Assembly (NCBI GenBank): GCA_948144175.1
Contig: CANXME010002057.1
Span: 395,501 to 459,500, forward strand
From: Closterium sp. NIES-65
Taxonomy: Eukaryota; Streptophyta; Zygnematophyceae; Desmidiales; Closteriaceae
DNA: 64,000 nucleotides
Direction: 5' to 3'
Shown one piece after another: positions 1 to 10,071 of the stretch (position 1 is the stretch's first letter; every line of letters starts with the position of its first letter). Position numbers and translations under genes: made by a program. The notes below the pieces were generated by a model, which worked only from the letters and a program-made list of their open reading frames with translations, was not told the DNA's origin and did not search any database.

Positions 1-1080
1 GGTGATCTGAAACACGCACACACGCCTGACAATACCACAGCTGAACCAAGCACTGTCGTGGCACCTACAACTGCACTGCTGCTACTGCAGCAAGCAAGAA
101 GAAACCTTTCACACCAGCACCATGAGTACTGCAACACCTCCTGGGATTTTGTTCTGTGCTGCTTTACTGGCAGTGGCCGAGTTATGCCGGAACGGTGGTG
201 ATGTTTGAAGCTAGGGTTCTGTACGTTTTAATGCGGTGGGGTGAGATTTTCACTCGCCTTCCCCTTGACACCACAACTGCGACATTACCGTTACGATTGC
301 GAGAGCGCCACCGATTAAAACGCAACAAACCGATCTGCACCTGATGGTATGCTGGTTGAAACCAGGGTCATCAGGTTTCTTCTTGCGTGGGGATTGGATG
401 AGAGCAAGTGGTGAGTCATATTTTCGCGGGAACTGCTGGCAAAAGCTATGCACCAATACCGTGATTCCTCGATTCCCGATATGTGTGACTAGACCGGAAG
501 GTCCTCTTGTTTGCTTCACTGGGTTGATGGCGCGGAATTTGGGACCAGTCATTTGTCAGCTCGTCGAGGAGGCTAGCGGGCGGGATGTGTTCGAAATTTC
601 TGCGATTCCTGCTCACGCCAGTGCCGTGCGGGTGATGTGATGACCATGACCACCCCACTCGCATCTCTCGAGACGAGAGGCCGCACCGCACGCACCGCCA
701 CGTTTCCGACCTGTCAGAGATACTGTTCGGAAAAATGCTTCCAGTCTGGAGGAGACAACCCTGCCGTCCGGTTCCGGTCGTTCGTTACGACTTTACAGTG
801 ACGTGAAGAAATGCTTTGACACTTCAATGAAAAGGAATATGATGCAAAAATTGAAAATGAAGCATCAACTACGTAAGCTACACAAGGCACACATCGTGCC
901 TCGAATATATCCCCTTGCCACACCTGGAAGTCAAGTTAACTACCTACAATCTTCCAACTTCATGGTTCGCCAAGATTCGGTAACTCGAAAACTATTTAAC
1001 GTCATGGAGCACCTTTATTCATGCACCATTTCTATTTGTGTGAGGGCCCTCCTCGATTTGTGACAAATGACAATTTAATC
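1..1080. other. Left edge; 3' flank of the ORP gene
   Basis: No gene is assigned here. Positions of about 800-1080 probably hold the 3' UTR of the minus-strand ORP gene whose stop codon is at 1081-1083. A plus-strand open frame at 344-640 (98 codons) overlaps minus-strand frames of similar length and matches no family I know, so I do not call it. Confidence 0.4.
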
Positions 1081-4000
1081 TTACGCCTTGTCAGCATCGC
1101 CATCGGTCTCCTCCGGTGCAAACATGTCCAGCACACCGGACCAGTCCCGCTTCTCCCGTCGCTCCCAGTAACCCCCAGTGTACCGCCATGTGTTGTTAGG
1201 CCCCGAGGGCTTGAACCACCGTGGGCCCCACCCTGGTTCCCCGTCTTTGAGCGCCTGATTCGACAGAGTTATAAAGGGGAAAGGGCAATATGGTCATAAA
1301 TATTCAAATTAGGCCCGGCTTTCTTCCCCAACCGTGAGGGGTGGCAGAAAGAGTGGAGAAGCATGAGAAAGCGGGCAAGAGAAAGGGGGGTAAGAGCGAT
1401 TGGTGACTGAAATCACGTGTTGGTGCAACAAAGCAGTGTAGTCCTGGGCACGAGATGCACCTTGCGCTGGCGCTGCTCGAGGCGGCACTTCTCCTGGTTG
1501 GCAAAGTCGTACCGCCCCTCCTCCAGAGCCCTCTGATCCTCCCTCAGCCGCGAGTCCGTGGGGGGCAGACATTCCTGTAGGGGACAGAGGAGGAGGGGAT
1601 AGGGGAGGGGTGAGATAATGGGTGAAAGCTGAAGTCGTACTGCCCCTCTCCCCCAGCGCCCTCTGGTCGGCCCTCCCTCAGCCGCGAGTCCGTGGGGGGC
1701 AGACACTCCTGTGATGGGGAGAGGAAACGGGGGAGGAGTGGGTGGGAGGAGAGAGTTGGTGGGAAGAGCTGAAGTGGGCAGTTGGTTTTTGAGGCGCCTC
1801 AGAAATCTCTGTCTGCTGGACGGACGCGGACATGCCTGTGGGGTGCAGAAAGGGATGGAGATAGGGAGTGGGGTATAGGTGCTCTATCTAGGGACCAACC
1901 TACGGGGAGAACGATAGATGAGAGGTCGTCTTCCCATATGAAGCCTCATCCTGACAGACGACTAAATCCCCCCACACACGCATTTTAGGGCCATCCAGAC
2001 ACACCCTCCCACCCACTCACCTTGAGCGAGGGAGTGAGCTCGTTGAGTGTGATTGTGAAGGGTGTGAACTTGTAGCAGGTGGCTATAAAATCAATCAAGG
2101 ACCAAGGGCGTGCCACACACTTGCTTACCTTGAGCGAGGGGGTGAGCTCGTTGAGCGTGATGGTGAAGGGCGTGAACTTGTACTTGGTGTTGGGCGGCAC
2201 AGGGTTCTTCTTCCAGATGAGCTGCGCCGTGGCCAGCACCTCGCTCTCCTCCTTGGCTGTCTTGCTCGTCAGATCCCCCGGCACATAGTGCACGTGCTGG
2301 TCCCACCGCCCCATCAGCGTCCCCTGCTCGTCCCCTGCCTCGTTCTGCACCAGCCCCCGCACCTGAGAGGGTGATGGAGAGGGGAGGGTTGGGGAAGGGA
2401 GGGGTGGCATGGAAGCAAGGGAGGAATGGGTTTGTCAGGTCTCCTCCCCTCCCTCCTCCCTTAAACGTAGTGCATGTGCTGGTCCCACCGCCCCATCAGC
2501 GTCCCTTGCTCGTCCCCTGCCTCGTTCTGCACCAGCCCCCGCACCTGGAGGGGTGGGAGAGTTGGGAGGGGGCCTATTAGAGCCAAATAACGAGGAAGCT
2601 ACCTAATGCCAGTGACTCAAGTCCTCACTTCAGGTTCTTGCTTCTACTTCATGCGAGGTGGTGTGTTCATGGGCTGTACCTGGTACAGGTTGTTCCCGTA
2701 CCTGCTGTGGGTTCTTCCCATTCATTATCTGGGTCGTTCCCATACCTGGTGCGGGTTCCTATCAAAGGTGGAGCGCTCTTTGAAGCGCAGGCGGGCAGAG
2801 TACCCACGGTTGCCCTTGATGCGCATGGTGCCATAGTGCTCCACAAAGGGCTTCCCCAGAATGAGGTTCTGAATCAGCACGGTCACCTGATGGGGCATGG
2901 GGGGAGAAGGATGGGAAAAGACAGTCCGGATGGTCAATCCTCAAAGTTTGAATAATAACACATCAACATACACTCCTGGAACTCACACCACCCCACTCGT
3001 GCATCTTCCTATCATCAAACTCCAGTCAGCTCCCTCACTGCATCCAGCTGGATAAACGGCCCTCACAATCGAATCCCAACGTCACAGTAACCCTAAAAAT
3101 GGATCAACATGCACTTATATAACTTCGGCAAAAAGTGAATACACAAGTGTAACTCACATTGCTCCACTCGTACGTCTCCCCGTCGTCAAACTGCACAGTC
3201 AGCACGCCCACAGGGTCCAGCTGGATGGACGGCCCCCAGAATCGAATCTTGGGGCACACGTCACCCCAGAACTTCCACCCTGTGCCGTCCACGTGCCAGG
3301 CTATCATTGGAGGATAGTGCACCACCTGGGACAATGCGATGAGAGGTGAGTGTGAGACGAAAGGAATTGGGGAAAGGAGATGAGGGAGAGAGCGGGAAGG
3401 GGATGGTTAACCATTGCCTTCAATTTTGATATCAACTCACAACTCATCGCCTCACGTATGCAACTCACAACTCAGAGATGTAACTCACCGATTCGGAGAT
3501 GTAACGGATGCTCTTGTCAGGATAGTCCCCTTCGGTGGTCTTCCCCAGCAGCGGATTGAAGGGCTTGTGCATGCGCCCCTCGTTGCCTGAATACACCTCA
3601 TGTGCGACTCACAACCCGGGTATCTACTCACCGATTCGGAGATGAAACTCGCAAAGGAGGACATGTAACTCAGTGACTCCAATATGTAACTCAACGAGTC
3701 GGAGATGTAACGGATGCCCTTGTCGGGATAGTCCCCTTCAGTGGTCCCCCCCAGCAGCGGTTGAAGGGCTTGTGCATGCGCCCATCGTTGCTTGAATACA
3801 CCTGATGTCTGACTCACAACCCGGGTATCTACTCACCGACTCTGAAATGTAACGGATGCCCTTGTCAGGGTAGTCCCCTTCGGTGGTCTCCCCCAGGAGC
3901 GGATTGAAGGGCTTGTGCATGCGCCCATCGTTGCCTGAATATCGTGAGACTGCGAATGCCGCCACGTGTGCTGCTCTCATCAACCGGTTGCCCTGCTTGT

Positions 4001-7000
4001 GGGGGAGAGGGAGGAGGGAGGAGGGAGGAGGGATGATGGAGGAGGGAGGAGGGAGGAGGGAAGAGGGAAGAGGGAGAAGAGAGGAGATGGTGAAAAGTTC
4101 AAAGTGGTTTTGTTTTTTCTGCTTGTGCCTTTTATAACTGAAACTGCACCACGTGTGCTGCTTGCATCAACCAGTAATCATGCTTGGGAGGGGAAGGGGA
4201 GAGGGCAGGGAGATGGAAATGTTTGAATAGTCCTGCAGACAGTCATGGAAATGGGAGTACTCAAGCATATCGTGGTACTCGTTCCAAGTTTCAACTCAAC
4301 CCAACGCAACCGAACCAGCCCAACATAACCCACCAACCAACCCAGCCAAACCCAACCCTACCAAACAGAACCATGACTCATCCTCCGGCCATACTCTACA
4401 CCGGTCCAGAAGTCATGAGTACTCGAGCATTTCCAGGTTTTTTTTTGTTCAGAGTCCCAAATCAGCCCAACCCAACCAACCCAACTCAACCGAAACCAAC
4501 CAGCCTAATTAGAACCCACCCTCCGGCCATACTCCGCAGCCCTATCCAACAGCCACGAGCACTTGAGCATTTCCAGGTACTTCTGGCTCGAGCTGAGCAG
4601 CTCGTTGAAGTTGACGGGGAGGGAAACCTTGAACATGTCCTTGCCCATGGACTCCATCAGCTCCAACCCAACCCAAACCAGCCCAGCCCAATCCAACCCA
4701 GCCCAACCCAACCCAACTTTTCCCAACCCAACCCAGCTCAGCCCAACCCAAGCGAAACCAAGCCCAGCCCAATTACAACTCACCCTTCGGCCGTACTCCG
4801 CAGCTCTATCCAGCAGCCACGAGTATTCGAGCATCTCGAGGTATTTCTGGCTCGAGCTGAGCGGCTCGTTGAAGCTGACAGGCAAGGAGACCTTGAACAT
4901 GTCCTTGCCCATGCACTCCTTGAGCACGGACCACAGGTTCAGCGGCTTCTCCTCCTCCTCCGGGTCGGGGAGTTTTGATCTCCTCGGCACGTGCGGGTAG
5001 CTGAACCCCACCTGAGGTGCGCCGTGAAGGGGGGACGCGGAGTGGGAGGGAAGGACGGAGGGAGGAGGGCAGGCAGGGAAGGAGGCAGGCAGGCAGGCGG
5101 GCGGGCAGGCAGGCAGGCGGGCGGGCAGGCAGGCGGGCGGGCGGGCGGGCGGGCGGGCAGGCAGGCAGGCAGGCAGGCAGGGAGGGAGGGAGGGAGGGAG
5201 GGTGCGAGTTGAGGGGCAGCGAGACCTTCAACATGTCCTTGCCCATGCACTCCTTGAGCACGGACAGAGATATTCAGGCGCCTCAGAAGCAACCACACCT
5301 TCCATGCCCTGCCCAGCGAATTCGTCCATGGCCTCATACAAATCATCGTGACAATCGCTGTCCATGTCCCCCTCGTCTCTCTCGTCTCCCTATTCCCTTC
5401 ATCCCCTTCGTCCCCTCATCCCCCCTCCCCCGCATCCCCCTCATCCCCCTCGTCCCCCCTCCCCCTTTCCCCTCCCAGACAGCTCACCTCTTCGATATCC
5501 AGCACGCGTTTCACCATGCCCTGCCCAGCAAACTCCGTCATCGCCTCGTAGAACTCGTCGTTACAGTCACTGTCCGTGTCCCCCTCGTCTCTCTCGTCTC
5601 CCTATTCCCCTCATCCCCCCCATCCCCCTCATCTGCCTCGTCCCCTTTCCCCCCTTCACGAGTGTCACCCTCCCCTCCCGGCAGCTCACCTCTTCGATAT
5701 CCAGCACGCGTTTCACCATGCCCTGTCCAGCAAACTCCGTCATCGCCTCGTAAAACTCGTCGTTACAGTCACTGTCCGTGTCCCCCTCGTCCTCGTCCGT
5801 GTCCCGCACCGTCGACGTCAGCCGTGGCTCCTTCCGCGCCCCCCCGCCGCCTCGCGCGCCTGGGTCGTCGTCGCCCTCGTCGTCCCCATCGTCGTCGTTG
5901 AACGTGCTGTCTGCATCGTCGTCCTCCTCGCCCACTGGGGGGAGAGCGGGGGACGGGAGAGAAGGGACATGGAGGAACAGCAGTGGGAGGGCACAAGGTA
6001 GACGTGTTACTGCCAGTAAATCAGAGCACACGAGTCGTCGCCCCCCCCGTCGTCCCCATCGTCGTCGTTAAACGTGCTGTCTGCATCGTCGTCCTCCTCG
6101 CCCACTGGGGGAAGGAGGGTGCGGGAAGAAGGGGGGGGGATGGAGGAATGTGAGGGGGAATGGTGTGGGTGGAGATTGAGAGGGAGAATGAGGAGGAGAG
6201 GGGAGATAAAAGGGTTAGGGTGGCTGAACGGTTACGAGGGCGGGAGGGGAGAATGTAGGAGGGAAGGAGAAGTATGTGCACACGTAAGCATTGGATTTGC
6301 ACACGAAAGCATTGGATTTGCACACGAGAGACAATGGAATTTACAATGCCGTTCACTCACTGCACAGCTGTCTCACACATTGCCGTGCACTCACGAAGCA
6401 TGGCGCTGCTGCTGGGTTGGCCCTGCTGCCTCTTCTCGTCCACCACTGCCGTTTCCAGCTCCACCTTCTCCGCCTGCAATCATCACATTCCGCCATTGTC
6501 ACACCCAACCAGGGCACAAGTCAACACGTGGCAAATGCGATCATACACAGCACAGACCGCTTGCACCACCACAACACCTCCCAGTTTCCCCCTCCCACCC
6601 ATTCTCCCCTTCCTACTAATCACCCACCTCGAGTTGCCGCAGCAGCGTCAGCAGCTGCAGCCGCTTCCTCTGCTCCTCCCTTAACTTAGTCTCTAGACGT
6701 ACCACCACCTTCCGCCGAACCATCTCCTCCACGCCACTTATAACCTCCTCTTCCACCCCACTCCGCTGCATGTACGCCCTAACCGCGTCGAAGCACACGT
6801 GCGACGACACGTCCACCTTATTCGGCGCCGCGTGGAGCCTCTTAATTAGGTTCACGCGCGCGTTTTCTATGGCTTCCATCCAAAGCGCCCGCCCCGCTTT
6901 GGATTCCGTCCTAAGCCCCAGCGTTCTGTGCCCAAACACGTAAAACTTTCGGTTGTCCGTCGTGCTCGCGCGGATGGTTGACACGTGGAGCTCGATCTGC

Positions 7001-8599
7001 CCGTGCGGCGTTCTGTCGCCCAGCACGCCCAGCGACGTCGCCAGCACGCCGTTCTCGCGCTCGATTCGCACGTAGCGACGAATCTCGTCGCCGATCAGTC
7101 GCGCGCCCGGCCGCCGCTGCAGCTCGTGAAGCACGATGGCCTTATCTGGACCGTCCAATTTGAAGAAGGACAGAGCACCCTGGAGGAAGGGGAAGGGGGG
7201 AGGAGGGGGGAGGAGGGGGGAGGAGGGGGGTGAGGAGGGGGGTGAGGAGGGTAAAGGGGATCGGAAGAAGGGTAGGGGTCGACGGAACAAGGCTAGAGGG
7301 GTGCGGCGACGGTGAAGGTTGAGGGGACGGGAAGTGACGCAAAACTAAAGAACGAACAGAAGCAAGGGACAGAACGGAACACGGGCGCGCGAGCGAGCTT
7401 ACTCCTTCCAGGACAAACAGTCGCATGCCCCAGCCGCGCCCGAGATTGACCCACTTCCATAGTATCCCCATGACCACGTCCGAGCTTTCTTGCGCCATTG
7501 CCGCGGGAACCATCAGGCCCCCCGCTCCGCCGCGCATCTGGTTCAGCATCTCCCCCCACCCTCCGCCCACGGGGACCAGCGCAAGCGCGTTTCCGTGCGC
7601 CGCCACGTCCTCGCCCTTGCTTGCGCTCCGCACAAGCCCCGTCTCCCCCTGAAAGCTTCCGCTTCCGCTGCGGGGGAGGATTTCCGCGCGGCTTTCCGAC
7701 CTTCCGCTGCTAGTGCGCGATGCAGGCTGATTCACACCGCTGGTCTGCTTTCTCACATCTCCGCCGTCGATCGAGCATCTAGCCGATGCTCCTCGATCCT
7801 CCGCAATCGCTGCCGCCTCCGGCGCTCCTCGCCTCTCTATTTGCTGCTCCTCTGCCCCGCTGTCTCTCTTTCTCGGATCATAAGGGGACGACATTCGCGA
7901 CCTACTGCGATGGGGACTGTTACCTCTGCGATTTGTAGGGTTACCAGCAGCAGTCGAAACGTCAACCGGTACTGTGGTGGTAACATCGTCGTTGCATACT
8001 AGTAAATTTGCTTCATTGCTGTGAGTGGCGAGATTTTCCTTGCTTCGCCGGCGAAACGGATTTCCTAGTCGAAAATGCGACATTCCTAATTCCGGAGTGC
8101 TCGCGGTCACAGAGACGCTCTCATGTTGCCGGTCAGCCGTCCGAGTAACCGGCCGGTAGGCAGAAAAGTCAACGGCGCCGGTTATAGAGCTGGTGGAGGC
8201 TGTCGCAGCCGTGAACGCAGTCGACGCTGATCGGCTAGCCGACAGAATAGGATGAGGATTTGTCTTTTCCTGACGGTTTCTTGACGACCGAAGACGGCCA
8301 GCCGACAGCATGAATATACTTTCTACTGATCTTCTGCCCGGAGAACCGAGCATGGCCGGGGGAGCGTCTGAAACGGGTGCGGTTCTCGGGGGTACTTCAG
8401 ACTGCGAAAACGAATGGGAGCGACGGAGGAAAGGTTTGGTGCCATCGGAAGGGGTTGACGCTGACGATATCGGTAACGGGGACGGCGATGACGATTTTCG
8501 TTGAGGAGAGGAGCCGGCTTTTCTGCGGCGGAGGAGCGGACTGGGCATTCGCCGCGGTTTGACGTCCTCGTCTGGGGGAAGAGGGTCCACCCTCGCCAT
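1081..8599 (-). CDS. OSBP-related lipid-transfer protein (ORP), 11 exons
   Basis: Predicted sterol/phosphoinositide exchanger acting at membrane contact sites. Exons (minus): 8599-7403, 7179-6628, 6473-6395, 5934-5690, 5011-4784, 3992-3837, 3325-3158, 2886-2746, 2362-2129, 1574-1461, 1254-1081. All junctions are GT-AG and phases agree, giving about 1095 aa. Residues 1-380 are Ser/Pro/Arg-rich and probably disordered. A PH domain starts at GILWKWVN near residue 385 and is split by intron 1. A coiled-coil-like stretch (exons 2-3) and an acidic linker (exon 4) follow. The ORP lipid-binding domain runs from RRSKLPDP in exon 5 to [12 protein letters not shown] near the C-terminus, with [17 protein letters not shown] and [10 protein letters not shown] recognisable. 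The family signature EQVSHHPP reads ESVVHYPP across the exon 6/7 junction. Family assignment is firm; the exact start is the first ATG of a long open frame. Confidence 0.9.
1634..1711 (-). repeat. Ghost copy of ORP exon 10 (5' part)
   Basis: Nearly repeats 1507-1578, the start of exon 10 (Leu-Pro-Pro-Thr-Asp-Ser-Arg-Leu-Arg). It keeps the GAGTGTCTGCCCCCC start preceded by CACAG, and lies upstream of the real exon in intron 9. It is a partial copy followed by pyrimidine-rich sequence. Confidence 0.85.
2017..2547 (-). repeat. Ghost copies flanking ORP exon 9
   Basis: The real exon 9 is 2362-2129. A copy of its 3' end with donor site (encoding [16 protein letters not shown], then GTGAGT) lies at about 2017-2076. 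A copy of its 5' end (encoding [21 protein letters not shown]) lies at about 2463-2547. Both differ from the exon at a few positions. Confidence 0.85.
2985..3090 (-). repeat. Decayed ghost of ORP exon 7
   Basis: This stretch resembles 3160-3270, the 3' part of exon 7: CCACTCGT, ATCAAACT, CAGTCAG, CCAGCTGGAT and AATCGAATC occur in the same order, with many substitutions and small deletions. It lies just downstream of the real exon in intron 7. Confidence 0.7.
3489..3800 (-). repeat. Two ghost copies of ORP exon 6 plus fragments
   Basis: The real exon 6 is 3992-3837. Its last 100 nt with donor are repeated at about 3489-3588 and again at about 3700-3800 (encoding KPFNPLLG and [12 protein letters not shown]). 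Short donor-proximal fragments occur between them near 3630-3690. Only the 3837-3992 copy has the full 156 nt that keeps frame with exons 5 and 7. The other copies begin inside the exon at TATTCAG|GCAACG, which itself resembles an acceptor. Confidence 0.85.
4250..4663 (-). repeat. Series of ghosts of ORP exon 5 inside a CCCAACC-rich intron
   Basis: A well-kept copy of the 3' two-thirds of exon 5 lies at about 4516-4663 and encodes [20 protein letters not shown], continuing through AEYGRR to a GTGGGT donor. Two strongly decayed pieces lie at about 4408-4436 and 4250-4290, recognisable by GAGTACTC(A/G)AGCAT. The sequence between is a degenerate CCCAACC/CCCAGCC repeat. A further partial copy lies at 5210-5266, upstream of the exon. 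Confidence 0.8.
5040..5202. repeat. GGCA/GGCG tetranucleotide microsatellite
   Basis: An uninterrupted low-complexity run of GGCA, GGCG and GGGA units in intron 4 of the ORP gene, between exon 5 and its upstream ghost. Confidence 0.95.
5210..5583 (-). repeat. Ghosts of ORP exon 5 (5' part) and exon 4 (3' part)
   Basis: 5210-5266 repeats the [10 protein letters not shown] part of exon 5. 5290-5372 and 5480-5583 each repeat the 3' end of exon 4 (encoding the [20 protein letters not shown] stretch). The 5480-5583 copy keeps the GTGAGCTG donor; the 5290-5372 copy has lost it. The real end of exon 4 is 5690. Confidence 0.85.
6044..6116 (-). repeat. Ghost of ORP exon 4 (5' part)
   Basis: Nearly identical to 5876-5937, the acceptor and first codons of exon 4 (acidic [16 protein letters not shown]). 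It lies upstream in intron 3 and keeps the CCCCCAG acceptor. Confidence 0.85.
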
Positions 8600-10071
8600 G
8601 GCTATCGCCCGCTGTACGGCTGTCCAACGGTCAGAAAATAATCGTAGCGGTCAGAACCCTTTGGTGTTACTTATGCCAGCACTCTTGGAAGGCTGATATT
8701 TCTAGGGGGAATGGGGGGAAGTGAAGAGGGGGGATTGGCCAAGTCAATGTCTTCCACAGGTGGATTTAGATTTTGTACTACCGAGTGGCATTCGCGACTT
8801 GGATGGACAGATACGGGGAGATTTTTATTGTCTCCATTGATCTGAAATTGTAGGATCAGTCTCTTGTGCCGTAAGACCTGGCACAGCTCAGCCTCACGCT
8901 AACTTCATGACTACGTTGATACAAATGCTTGGGTAATTTCTAATGCTGAACACTAGCTACGTCGTTTTCGAGATAAACGGAGATGCGAGGATGGCTTTAC
9001 AGGACCATGTCGTGGTGGGTTGTGATAATGCGCTATGGATTCCCTGAAATGTGCCGTGGGCGTTGCTAGCTATCTCAGCATTCTGTTGACGAGCTTCCAT
9101 GACAAAATCGAGGGAAACGGAATTCCTATGAATTGTTTGTGACGATGGAGGAAGGGTAGAGGCTGAGAGTGGGGGGGTGATGGGGAGGAGGGAGAGAGGG
9201 AGGAGGGGAGTGTGTGCTGTGAGGTCAGCAGGTTGGGGGAGAAACGGAGGGGATGGACAGGAAGATGGGAGAGACTGACCTCATGGGCAGGGCAGTGCAA
9301 AACAACGACTGGGAGGGGGAGACTCCCGAGGGAAGGGTCGCCTTTGACGTCATCGGACCAGAAACTAAGTTGTGCGATGCTTGTGCGAAGATACTGCTTG
9401 TCTCAGACAGCAGTGAAAGCGGCCGAGGGGTGCTGCTGCGGAGGAGAAAGTGTTGCATGGGCCAAGTGTGTGGTAAACGGGAAAGGACATGCGACGGGGT
9501 CGCCATCGCAGGGCCAAGAGCTGAAATGTGTCAAGCTCGGCGATGCGAGCTAGAGAGAGAAATTCCGCATTTCTCGATTTGGTGGAGGTCGTCGAGCGTA
9601 TGGATTGGCCCGCGAAACTGCGCGAAACTGAGGTTGAGGTCGGGGCTCGGGCAGGTGAAACTGTAACATCGAGGCGCACCGCCAATCGGTTTGATGCGAA
9701 CTGGAATCTCGAGTCGCTCTTCCACGACATTGAAAATTTCTCCAGTTCCCGCGCCTATTTGGCTCAAGGTGACACGCGACGCCGCCTTTCTCGATTTTTT
9801 CTGACGAGCAACGGATAAGTGATTTCAATCAAAGCCGCCCTGGGAAATGTTCGTTTGGGGTGAATTGCTCTATGGAAACGCACAAATGCAAAAATACCCG
9901 CATCAACAGCAACTCAATGTGTTTGTCTGACAAGCAAATGACATATTTCACATCACTGCACTCAATGCAACAAGCAGATGCACACGCCCTTCTGGTGAAA
10001 ACTGTAGACTGCTACTCAGGCAACCACCATCATATCTGGCCAAAATCATGCATGAATGGCGTCACCTTTGC
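8600..10071. other. Intergenic, no gene assigned
   Basis: Upstream region of the ORP gene (it should hold the promoter) and downstream flank of the next minus-strand gene. Overlapping open frames of 80-140 codons occur on both strands at 9212-9830. None resembles a known family and they compete with one another, so none is called. Confidence 0.5.

Noticed and set aside
344..640. 98-codon plus-strand open frame at the window edge
   Set aside because: Comparable frames overlap on the opposite strand and no family match is apparent.
9212..9830. Several overlapping open frames on both strands
   Set aside because: Mutually exclusive, no recognised motif, no convincing splice context.
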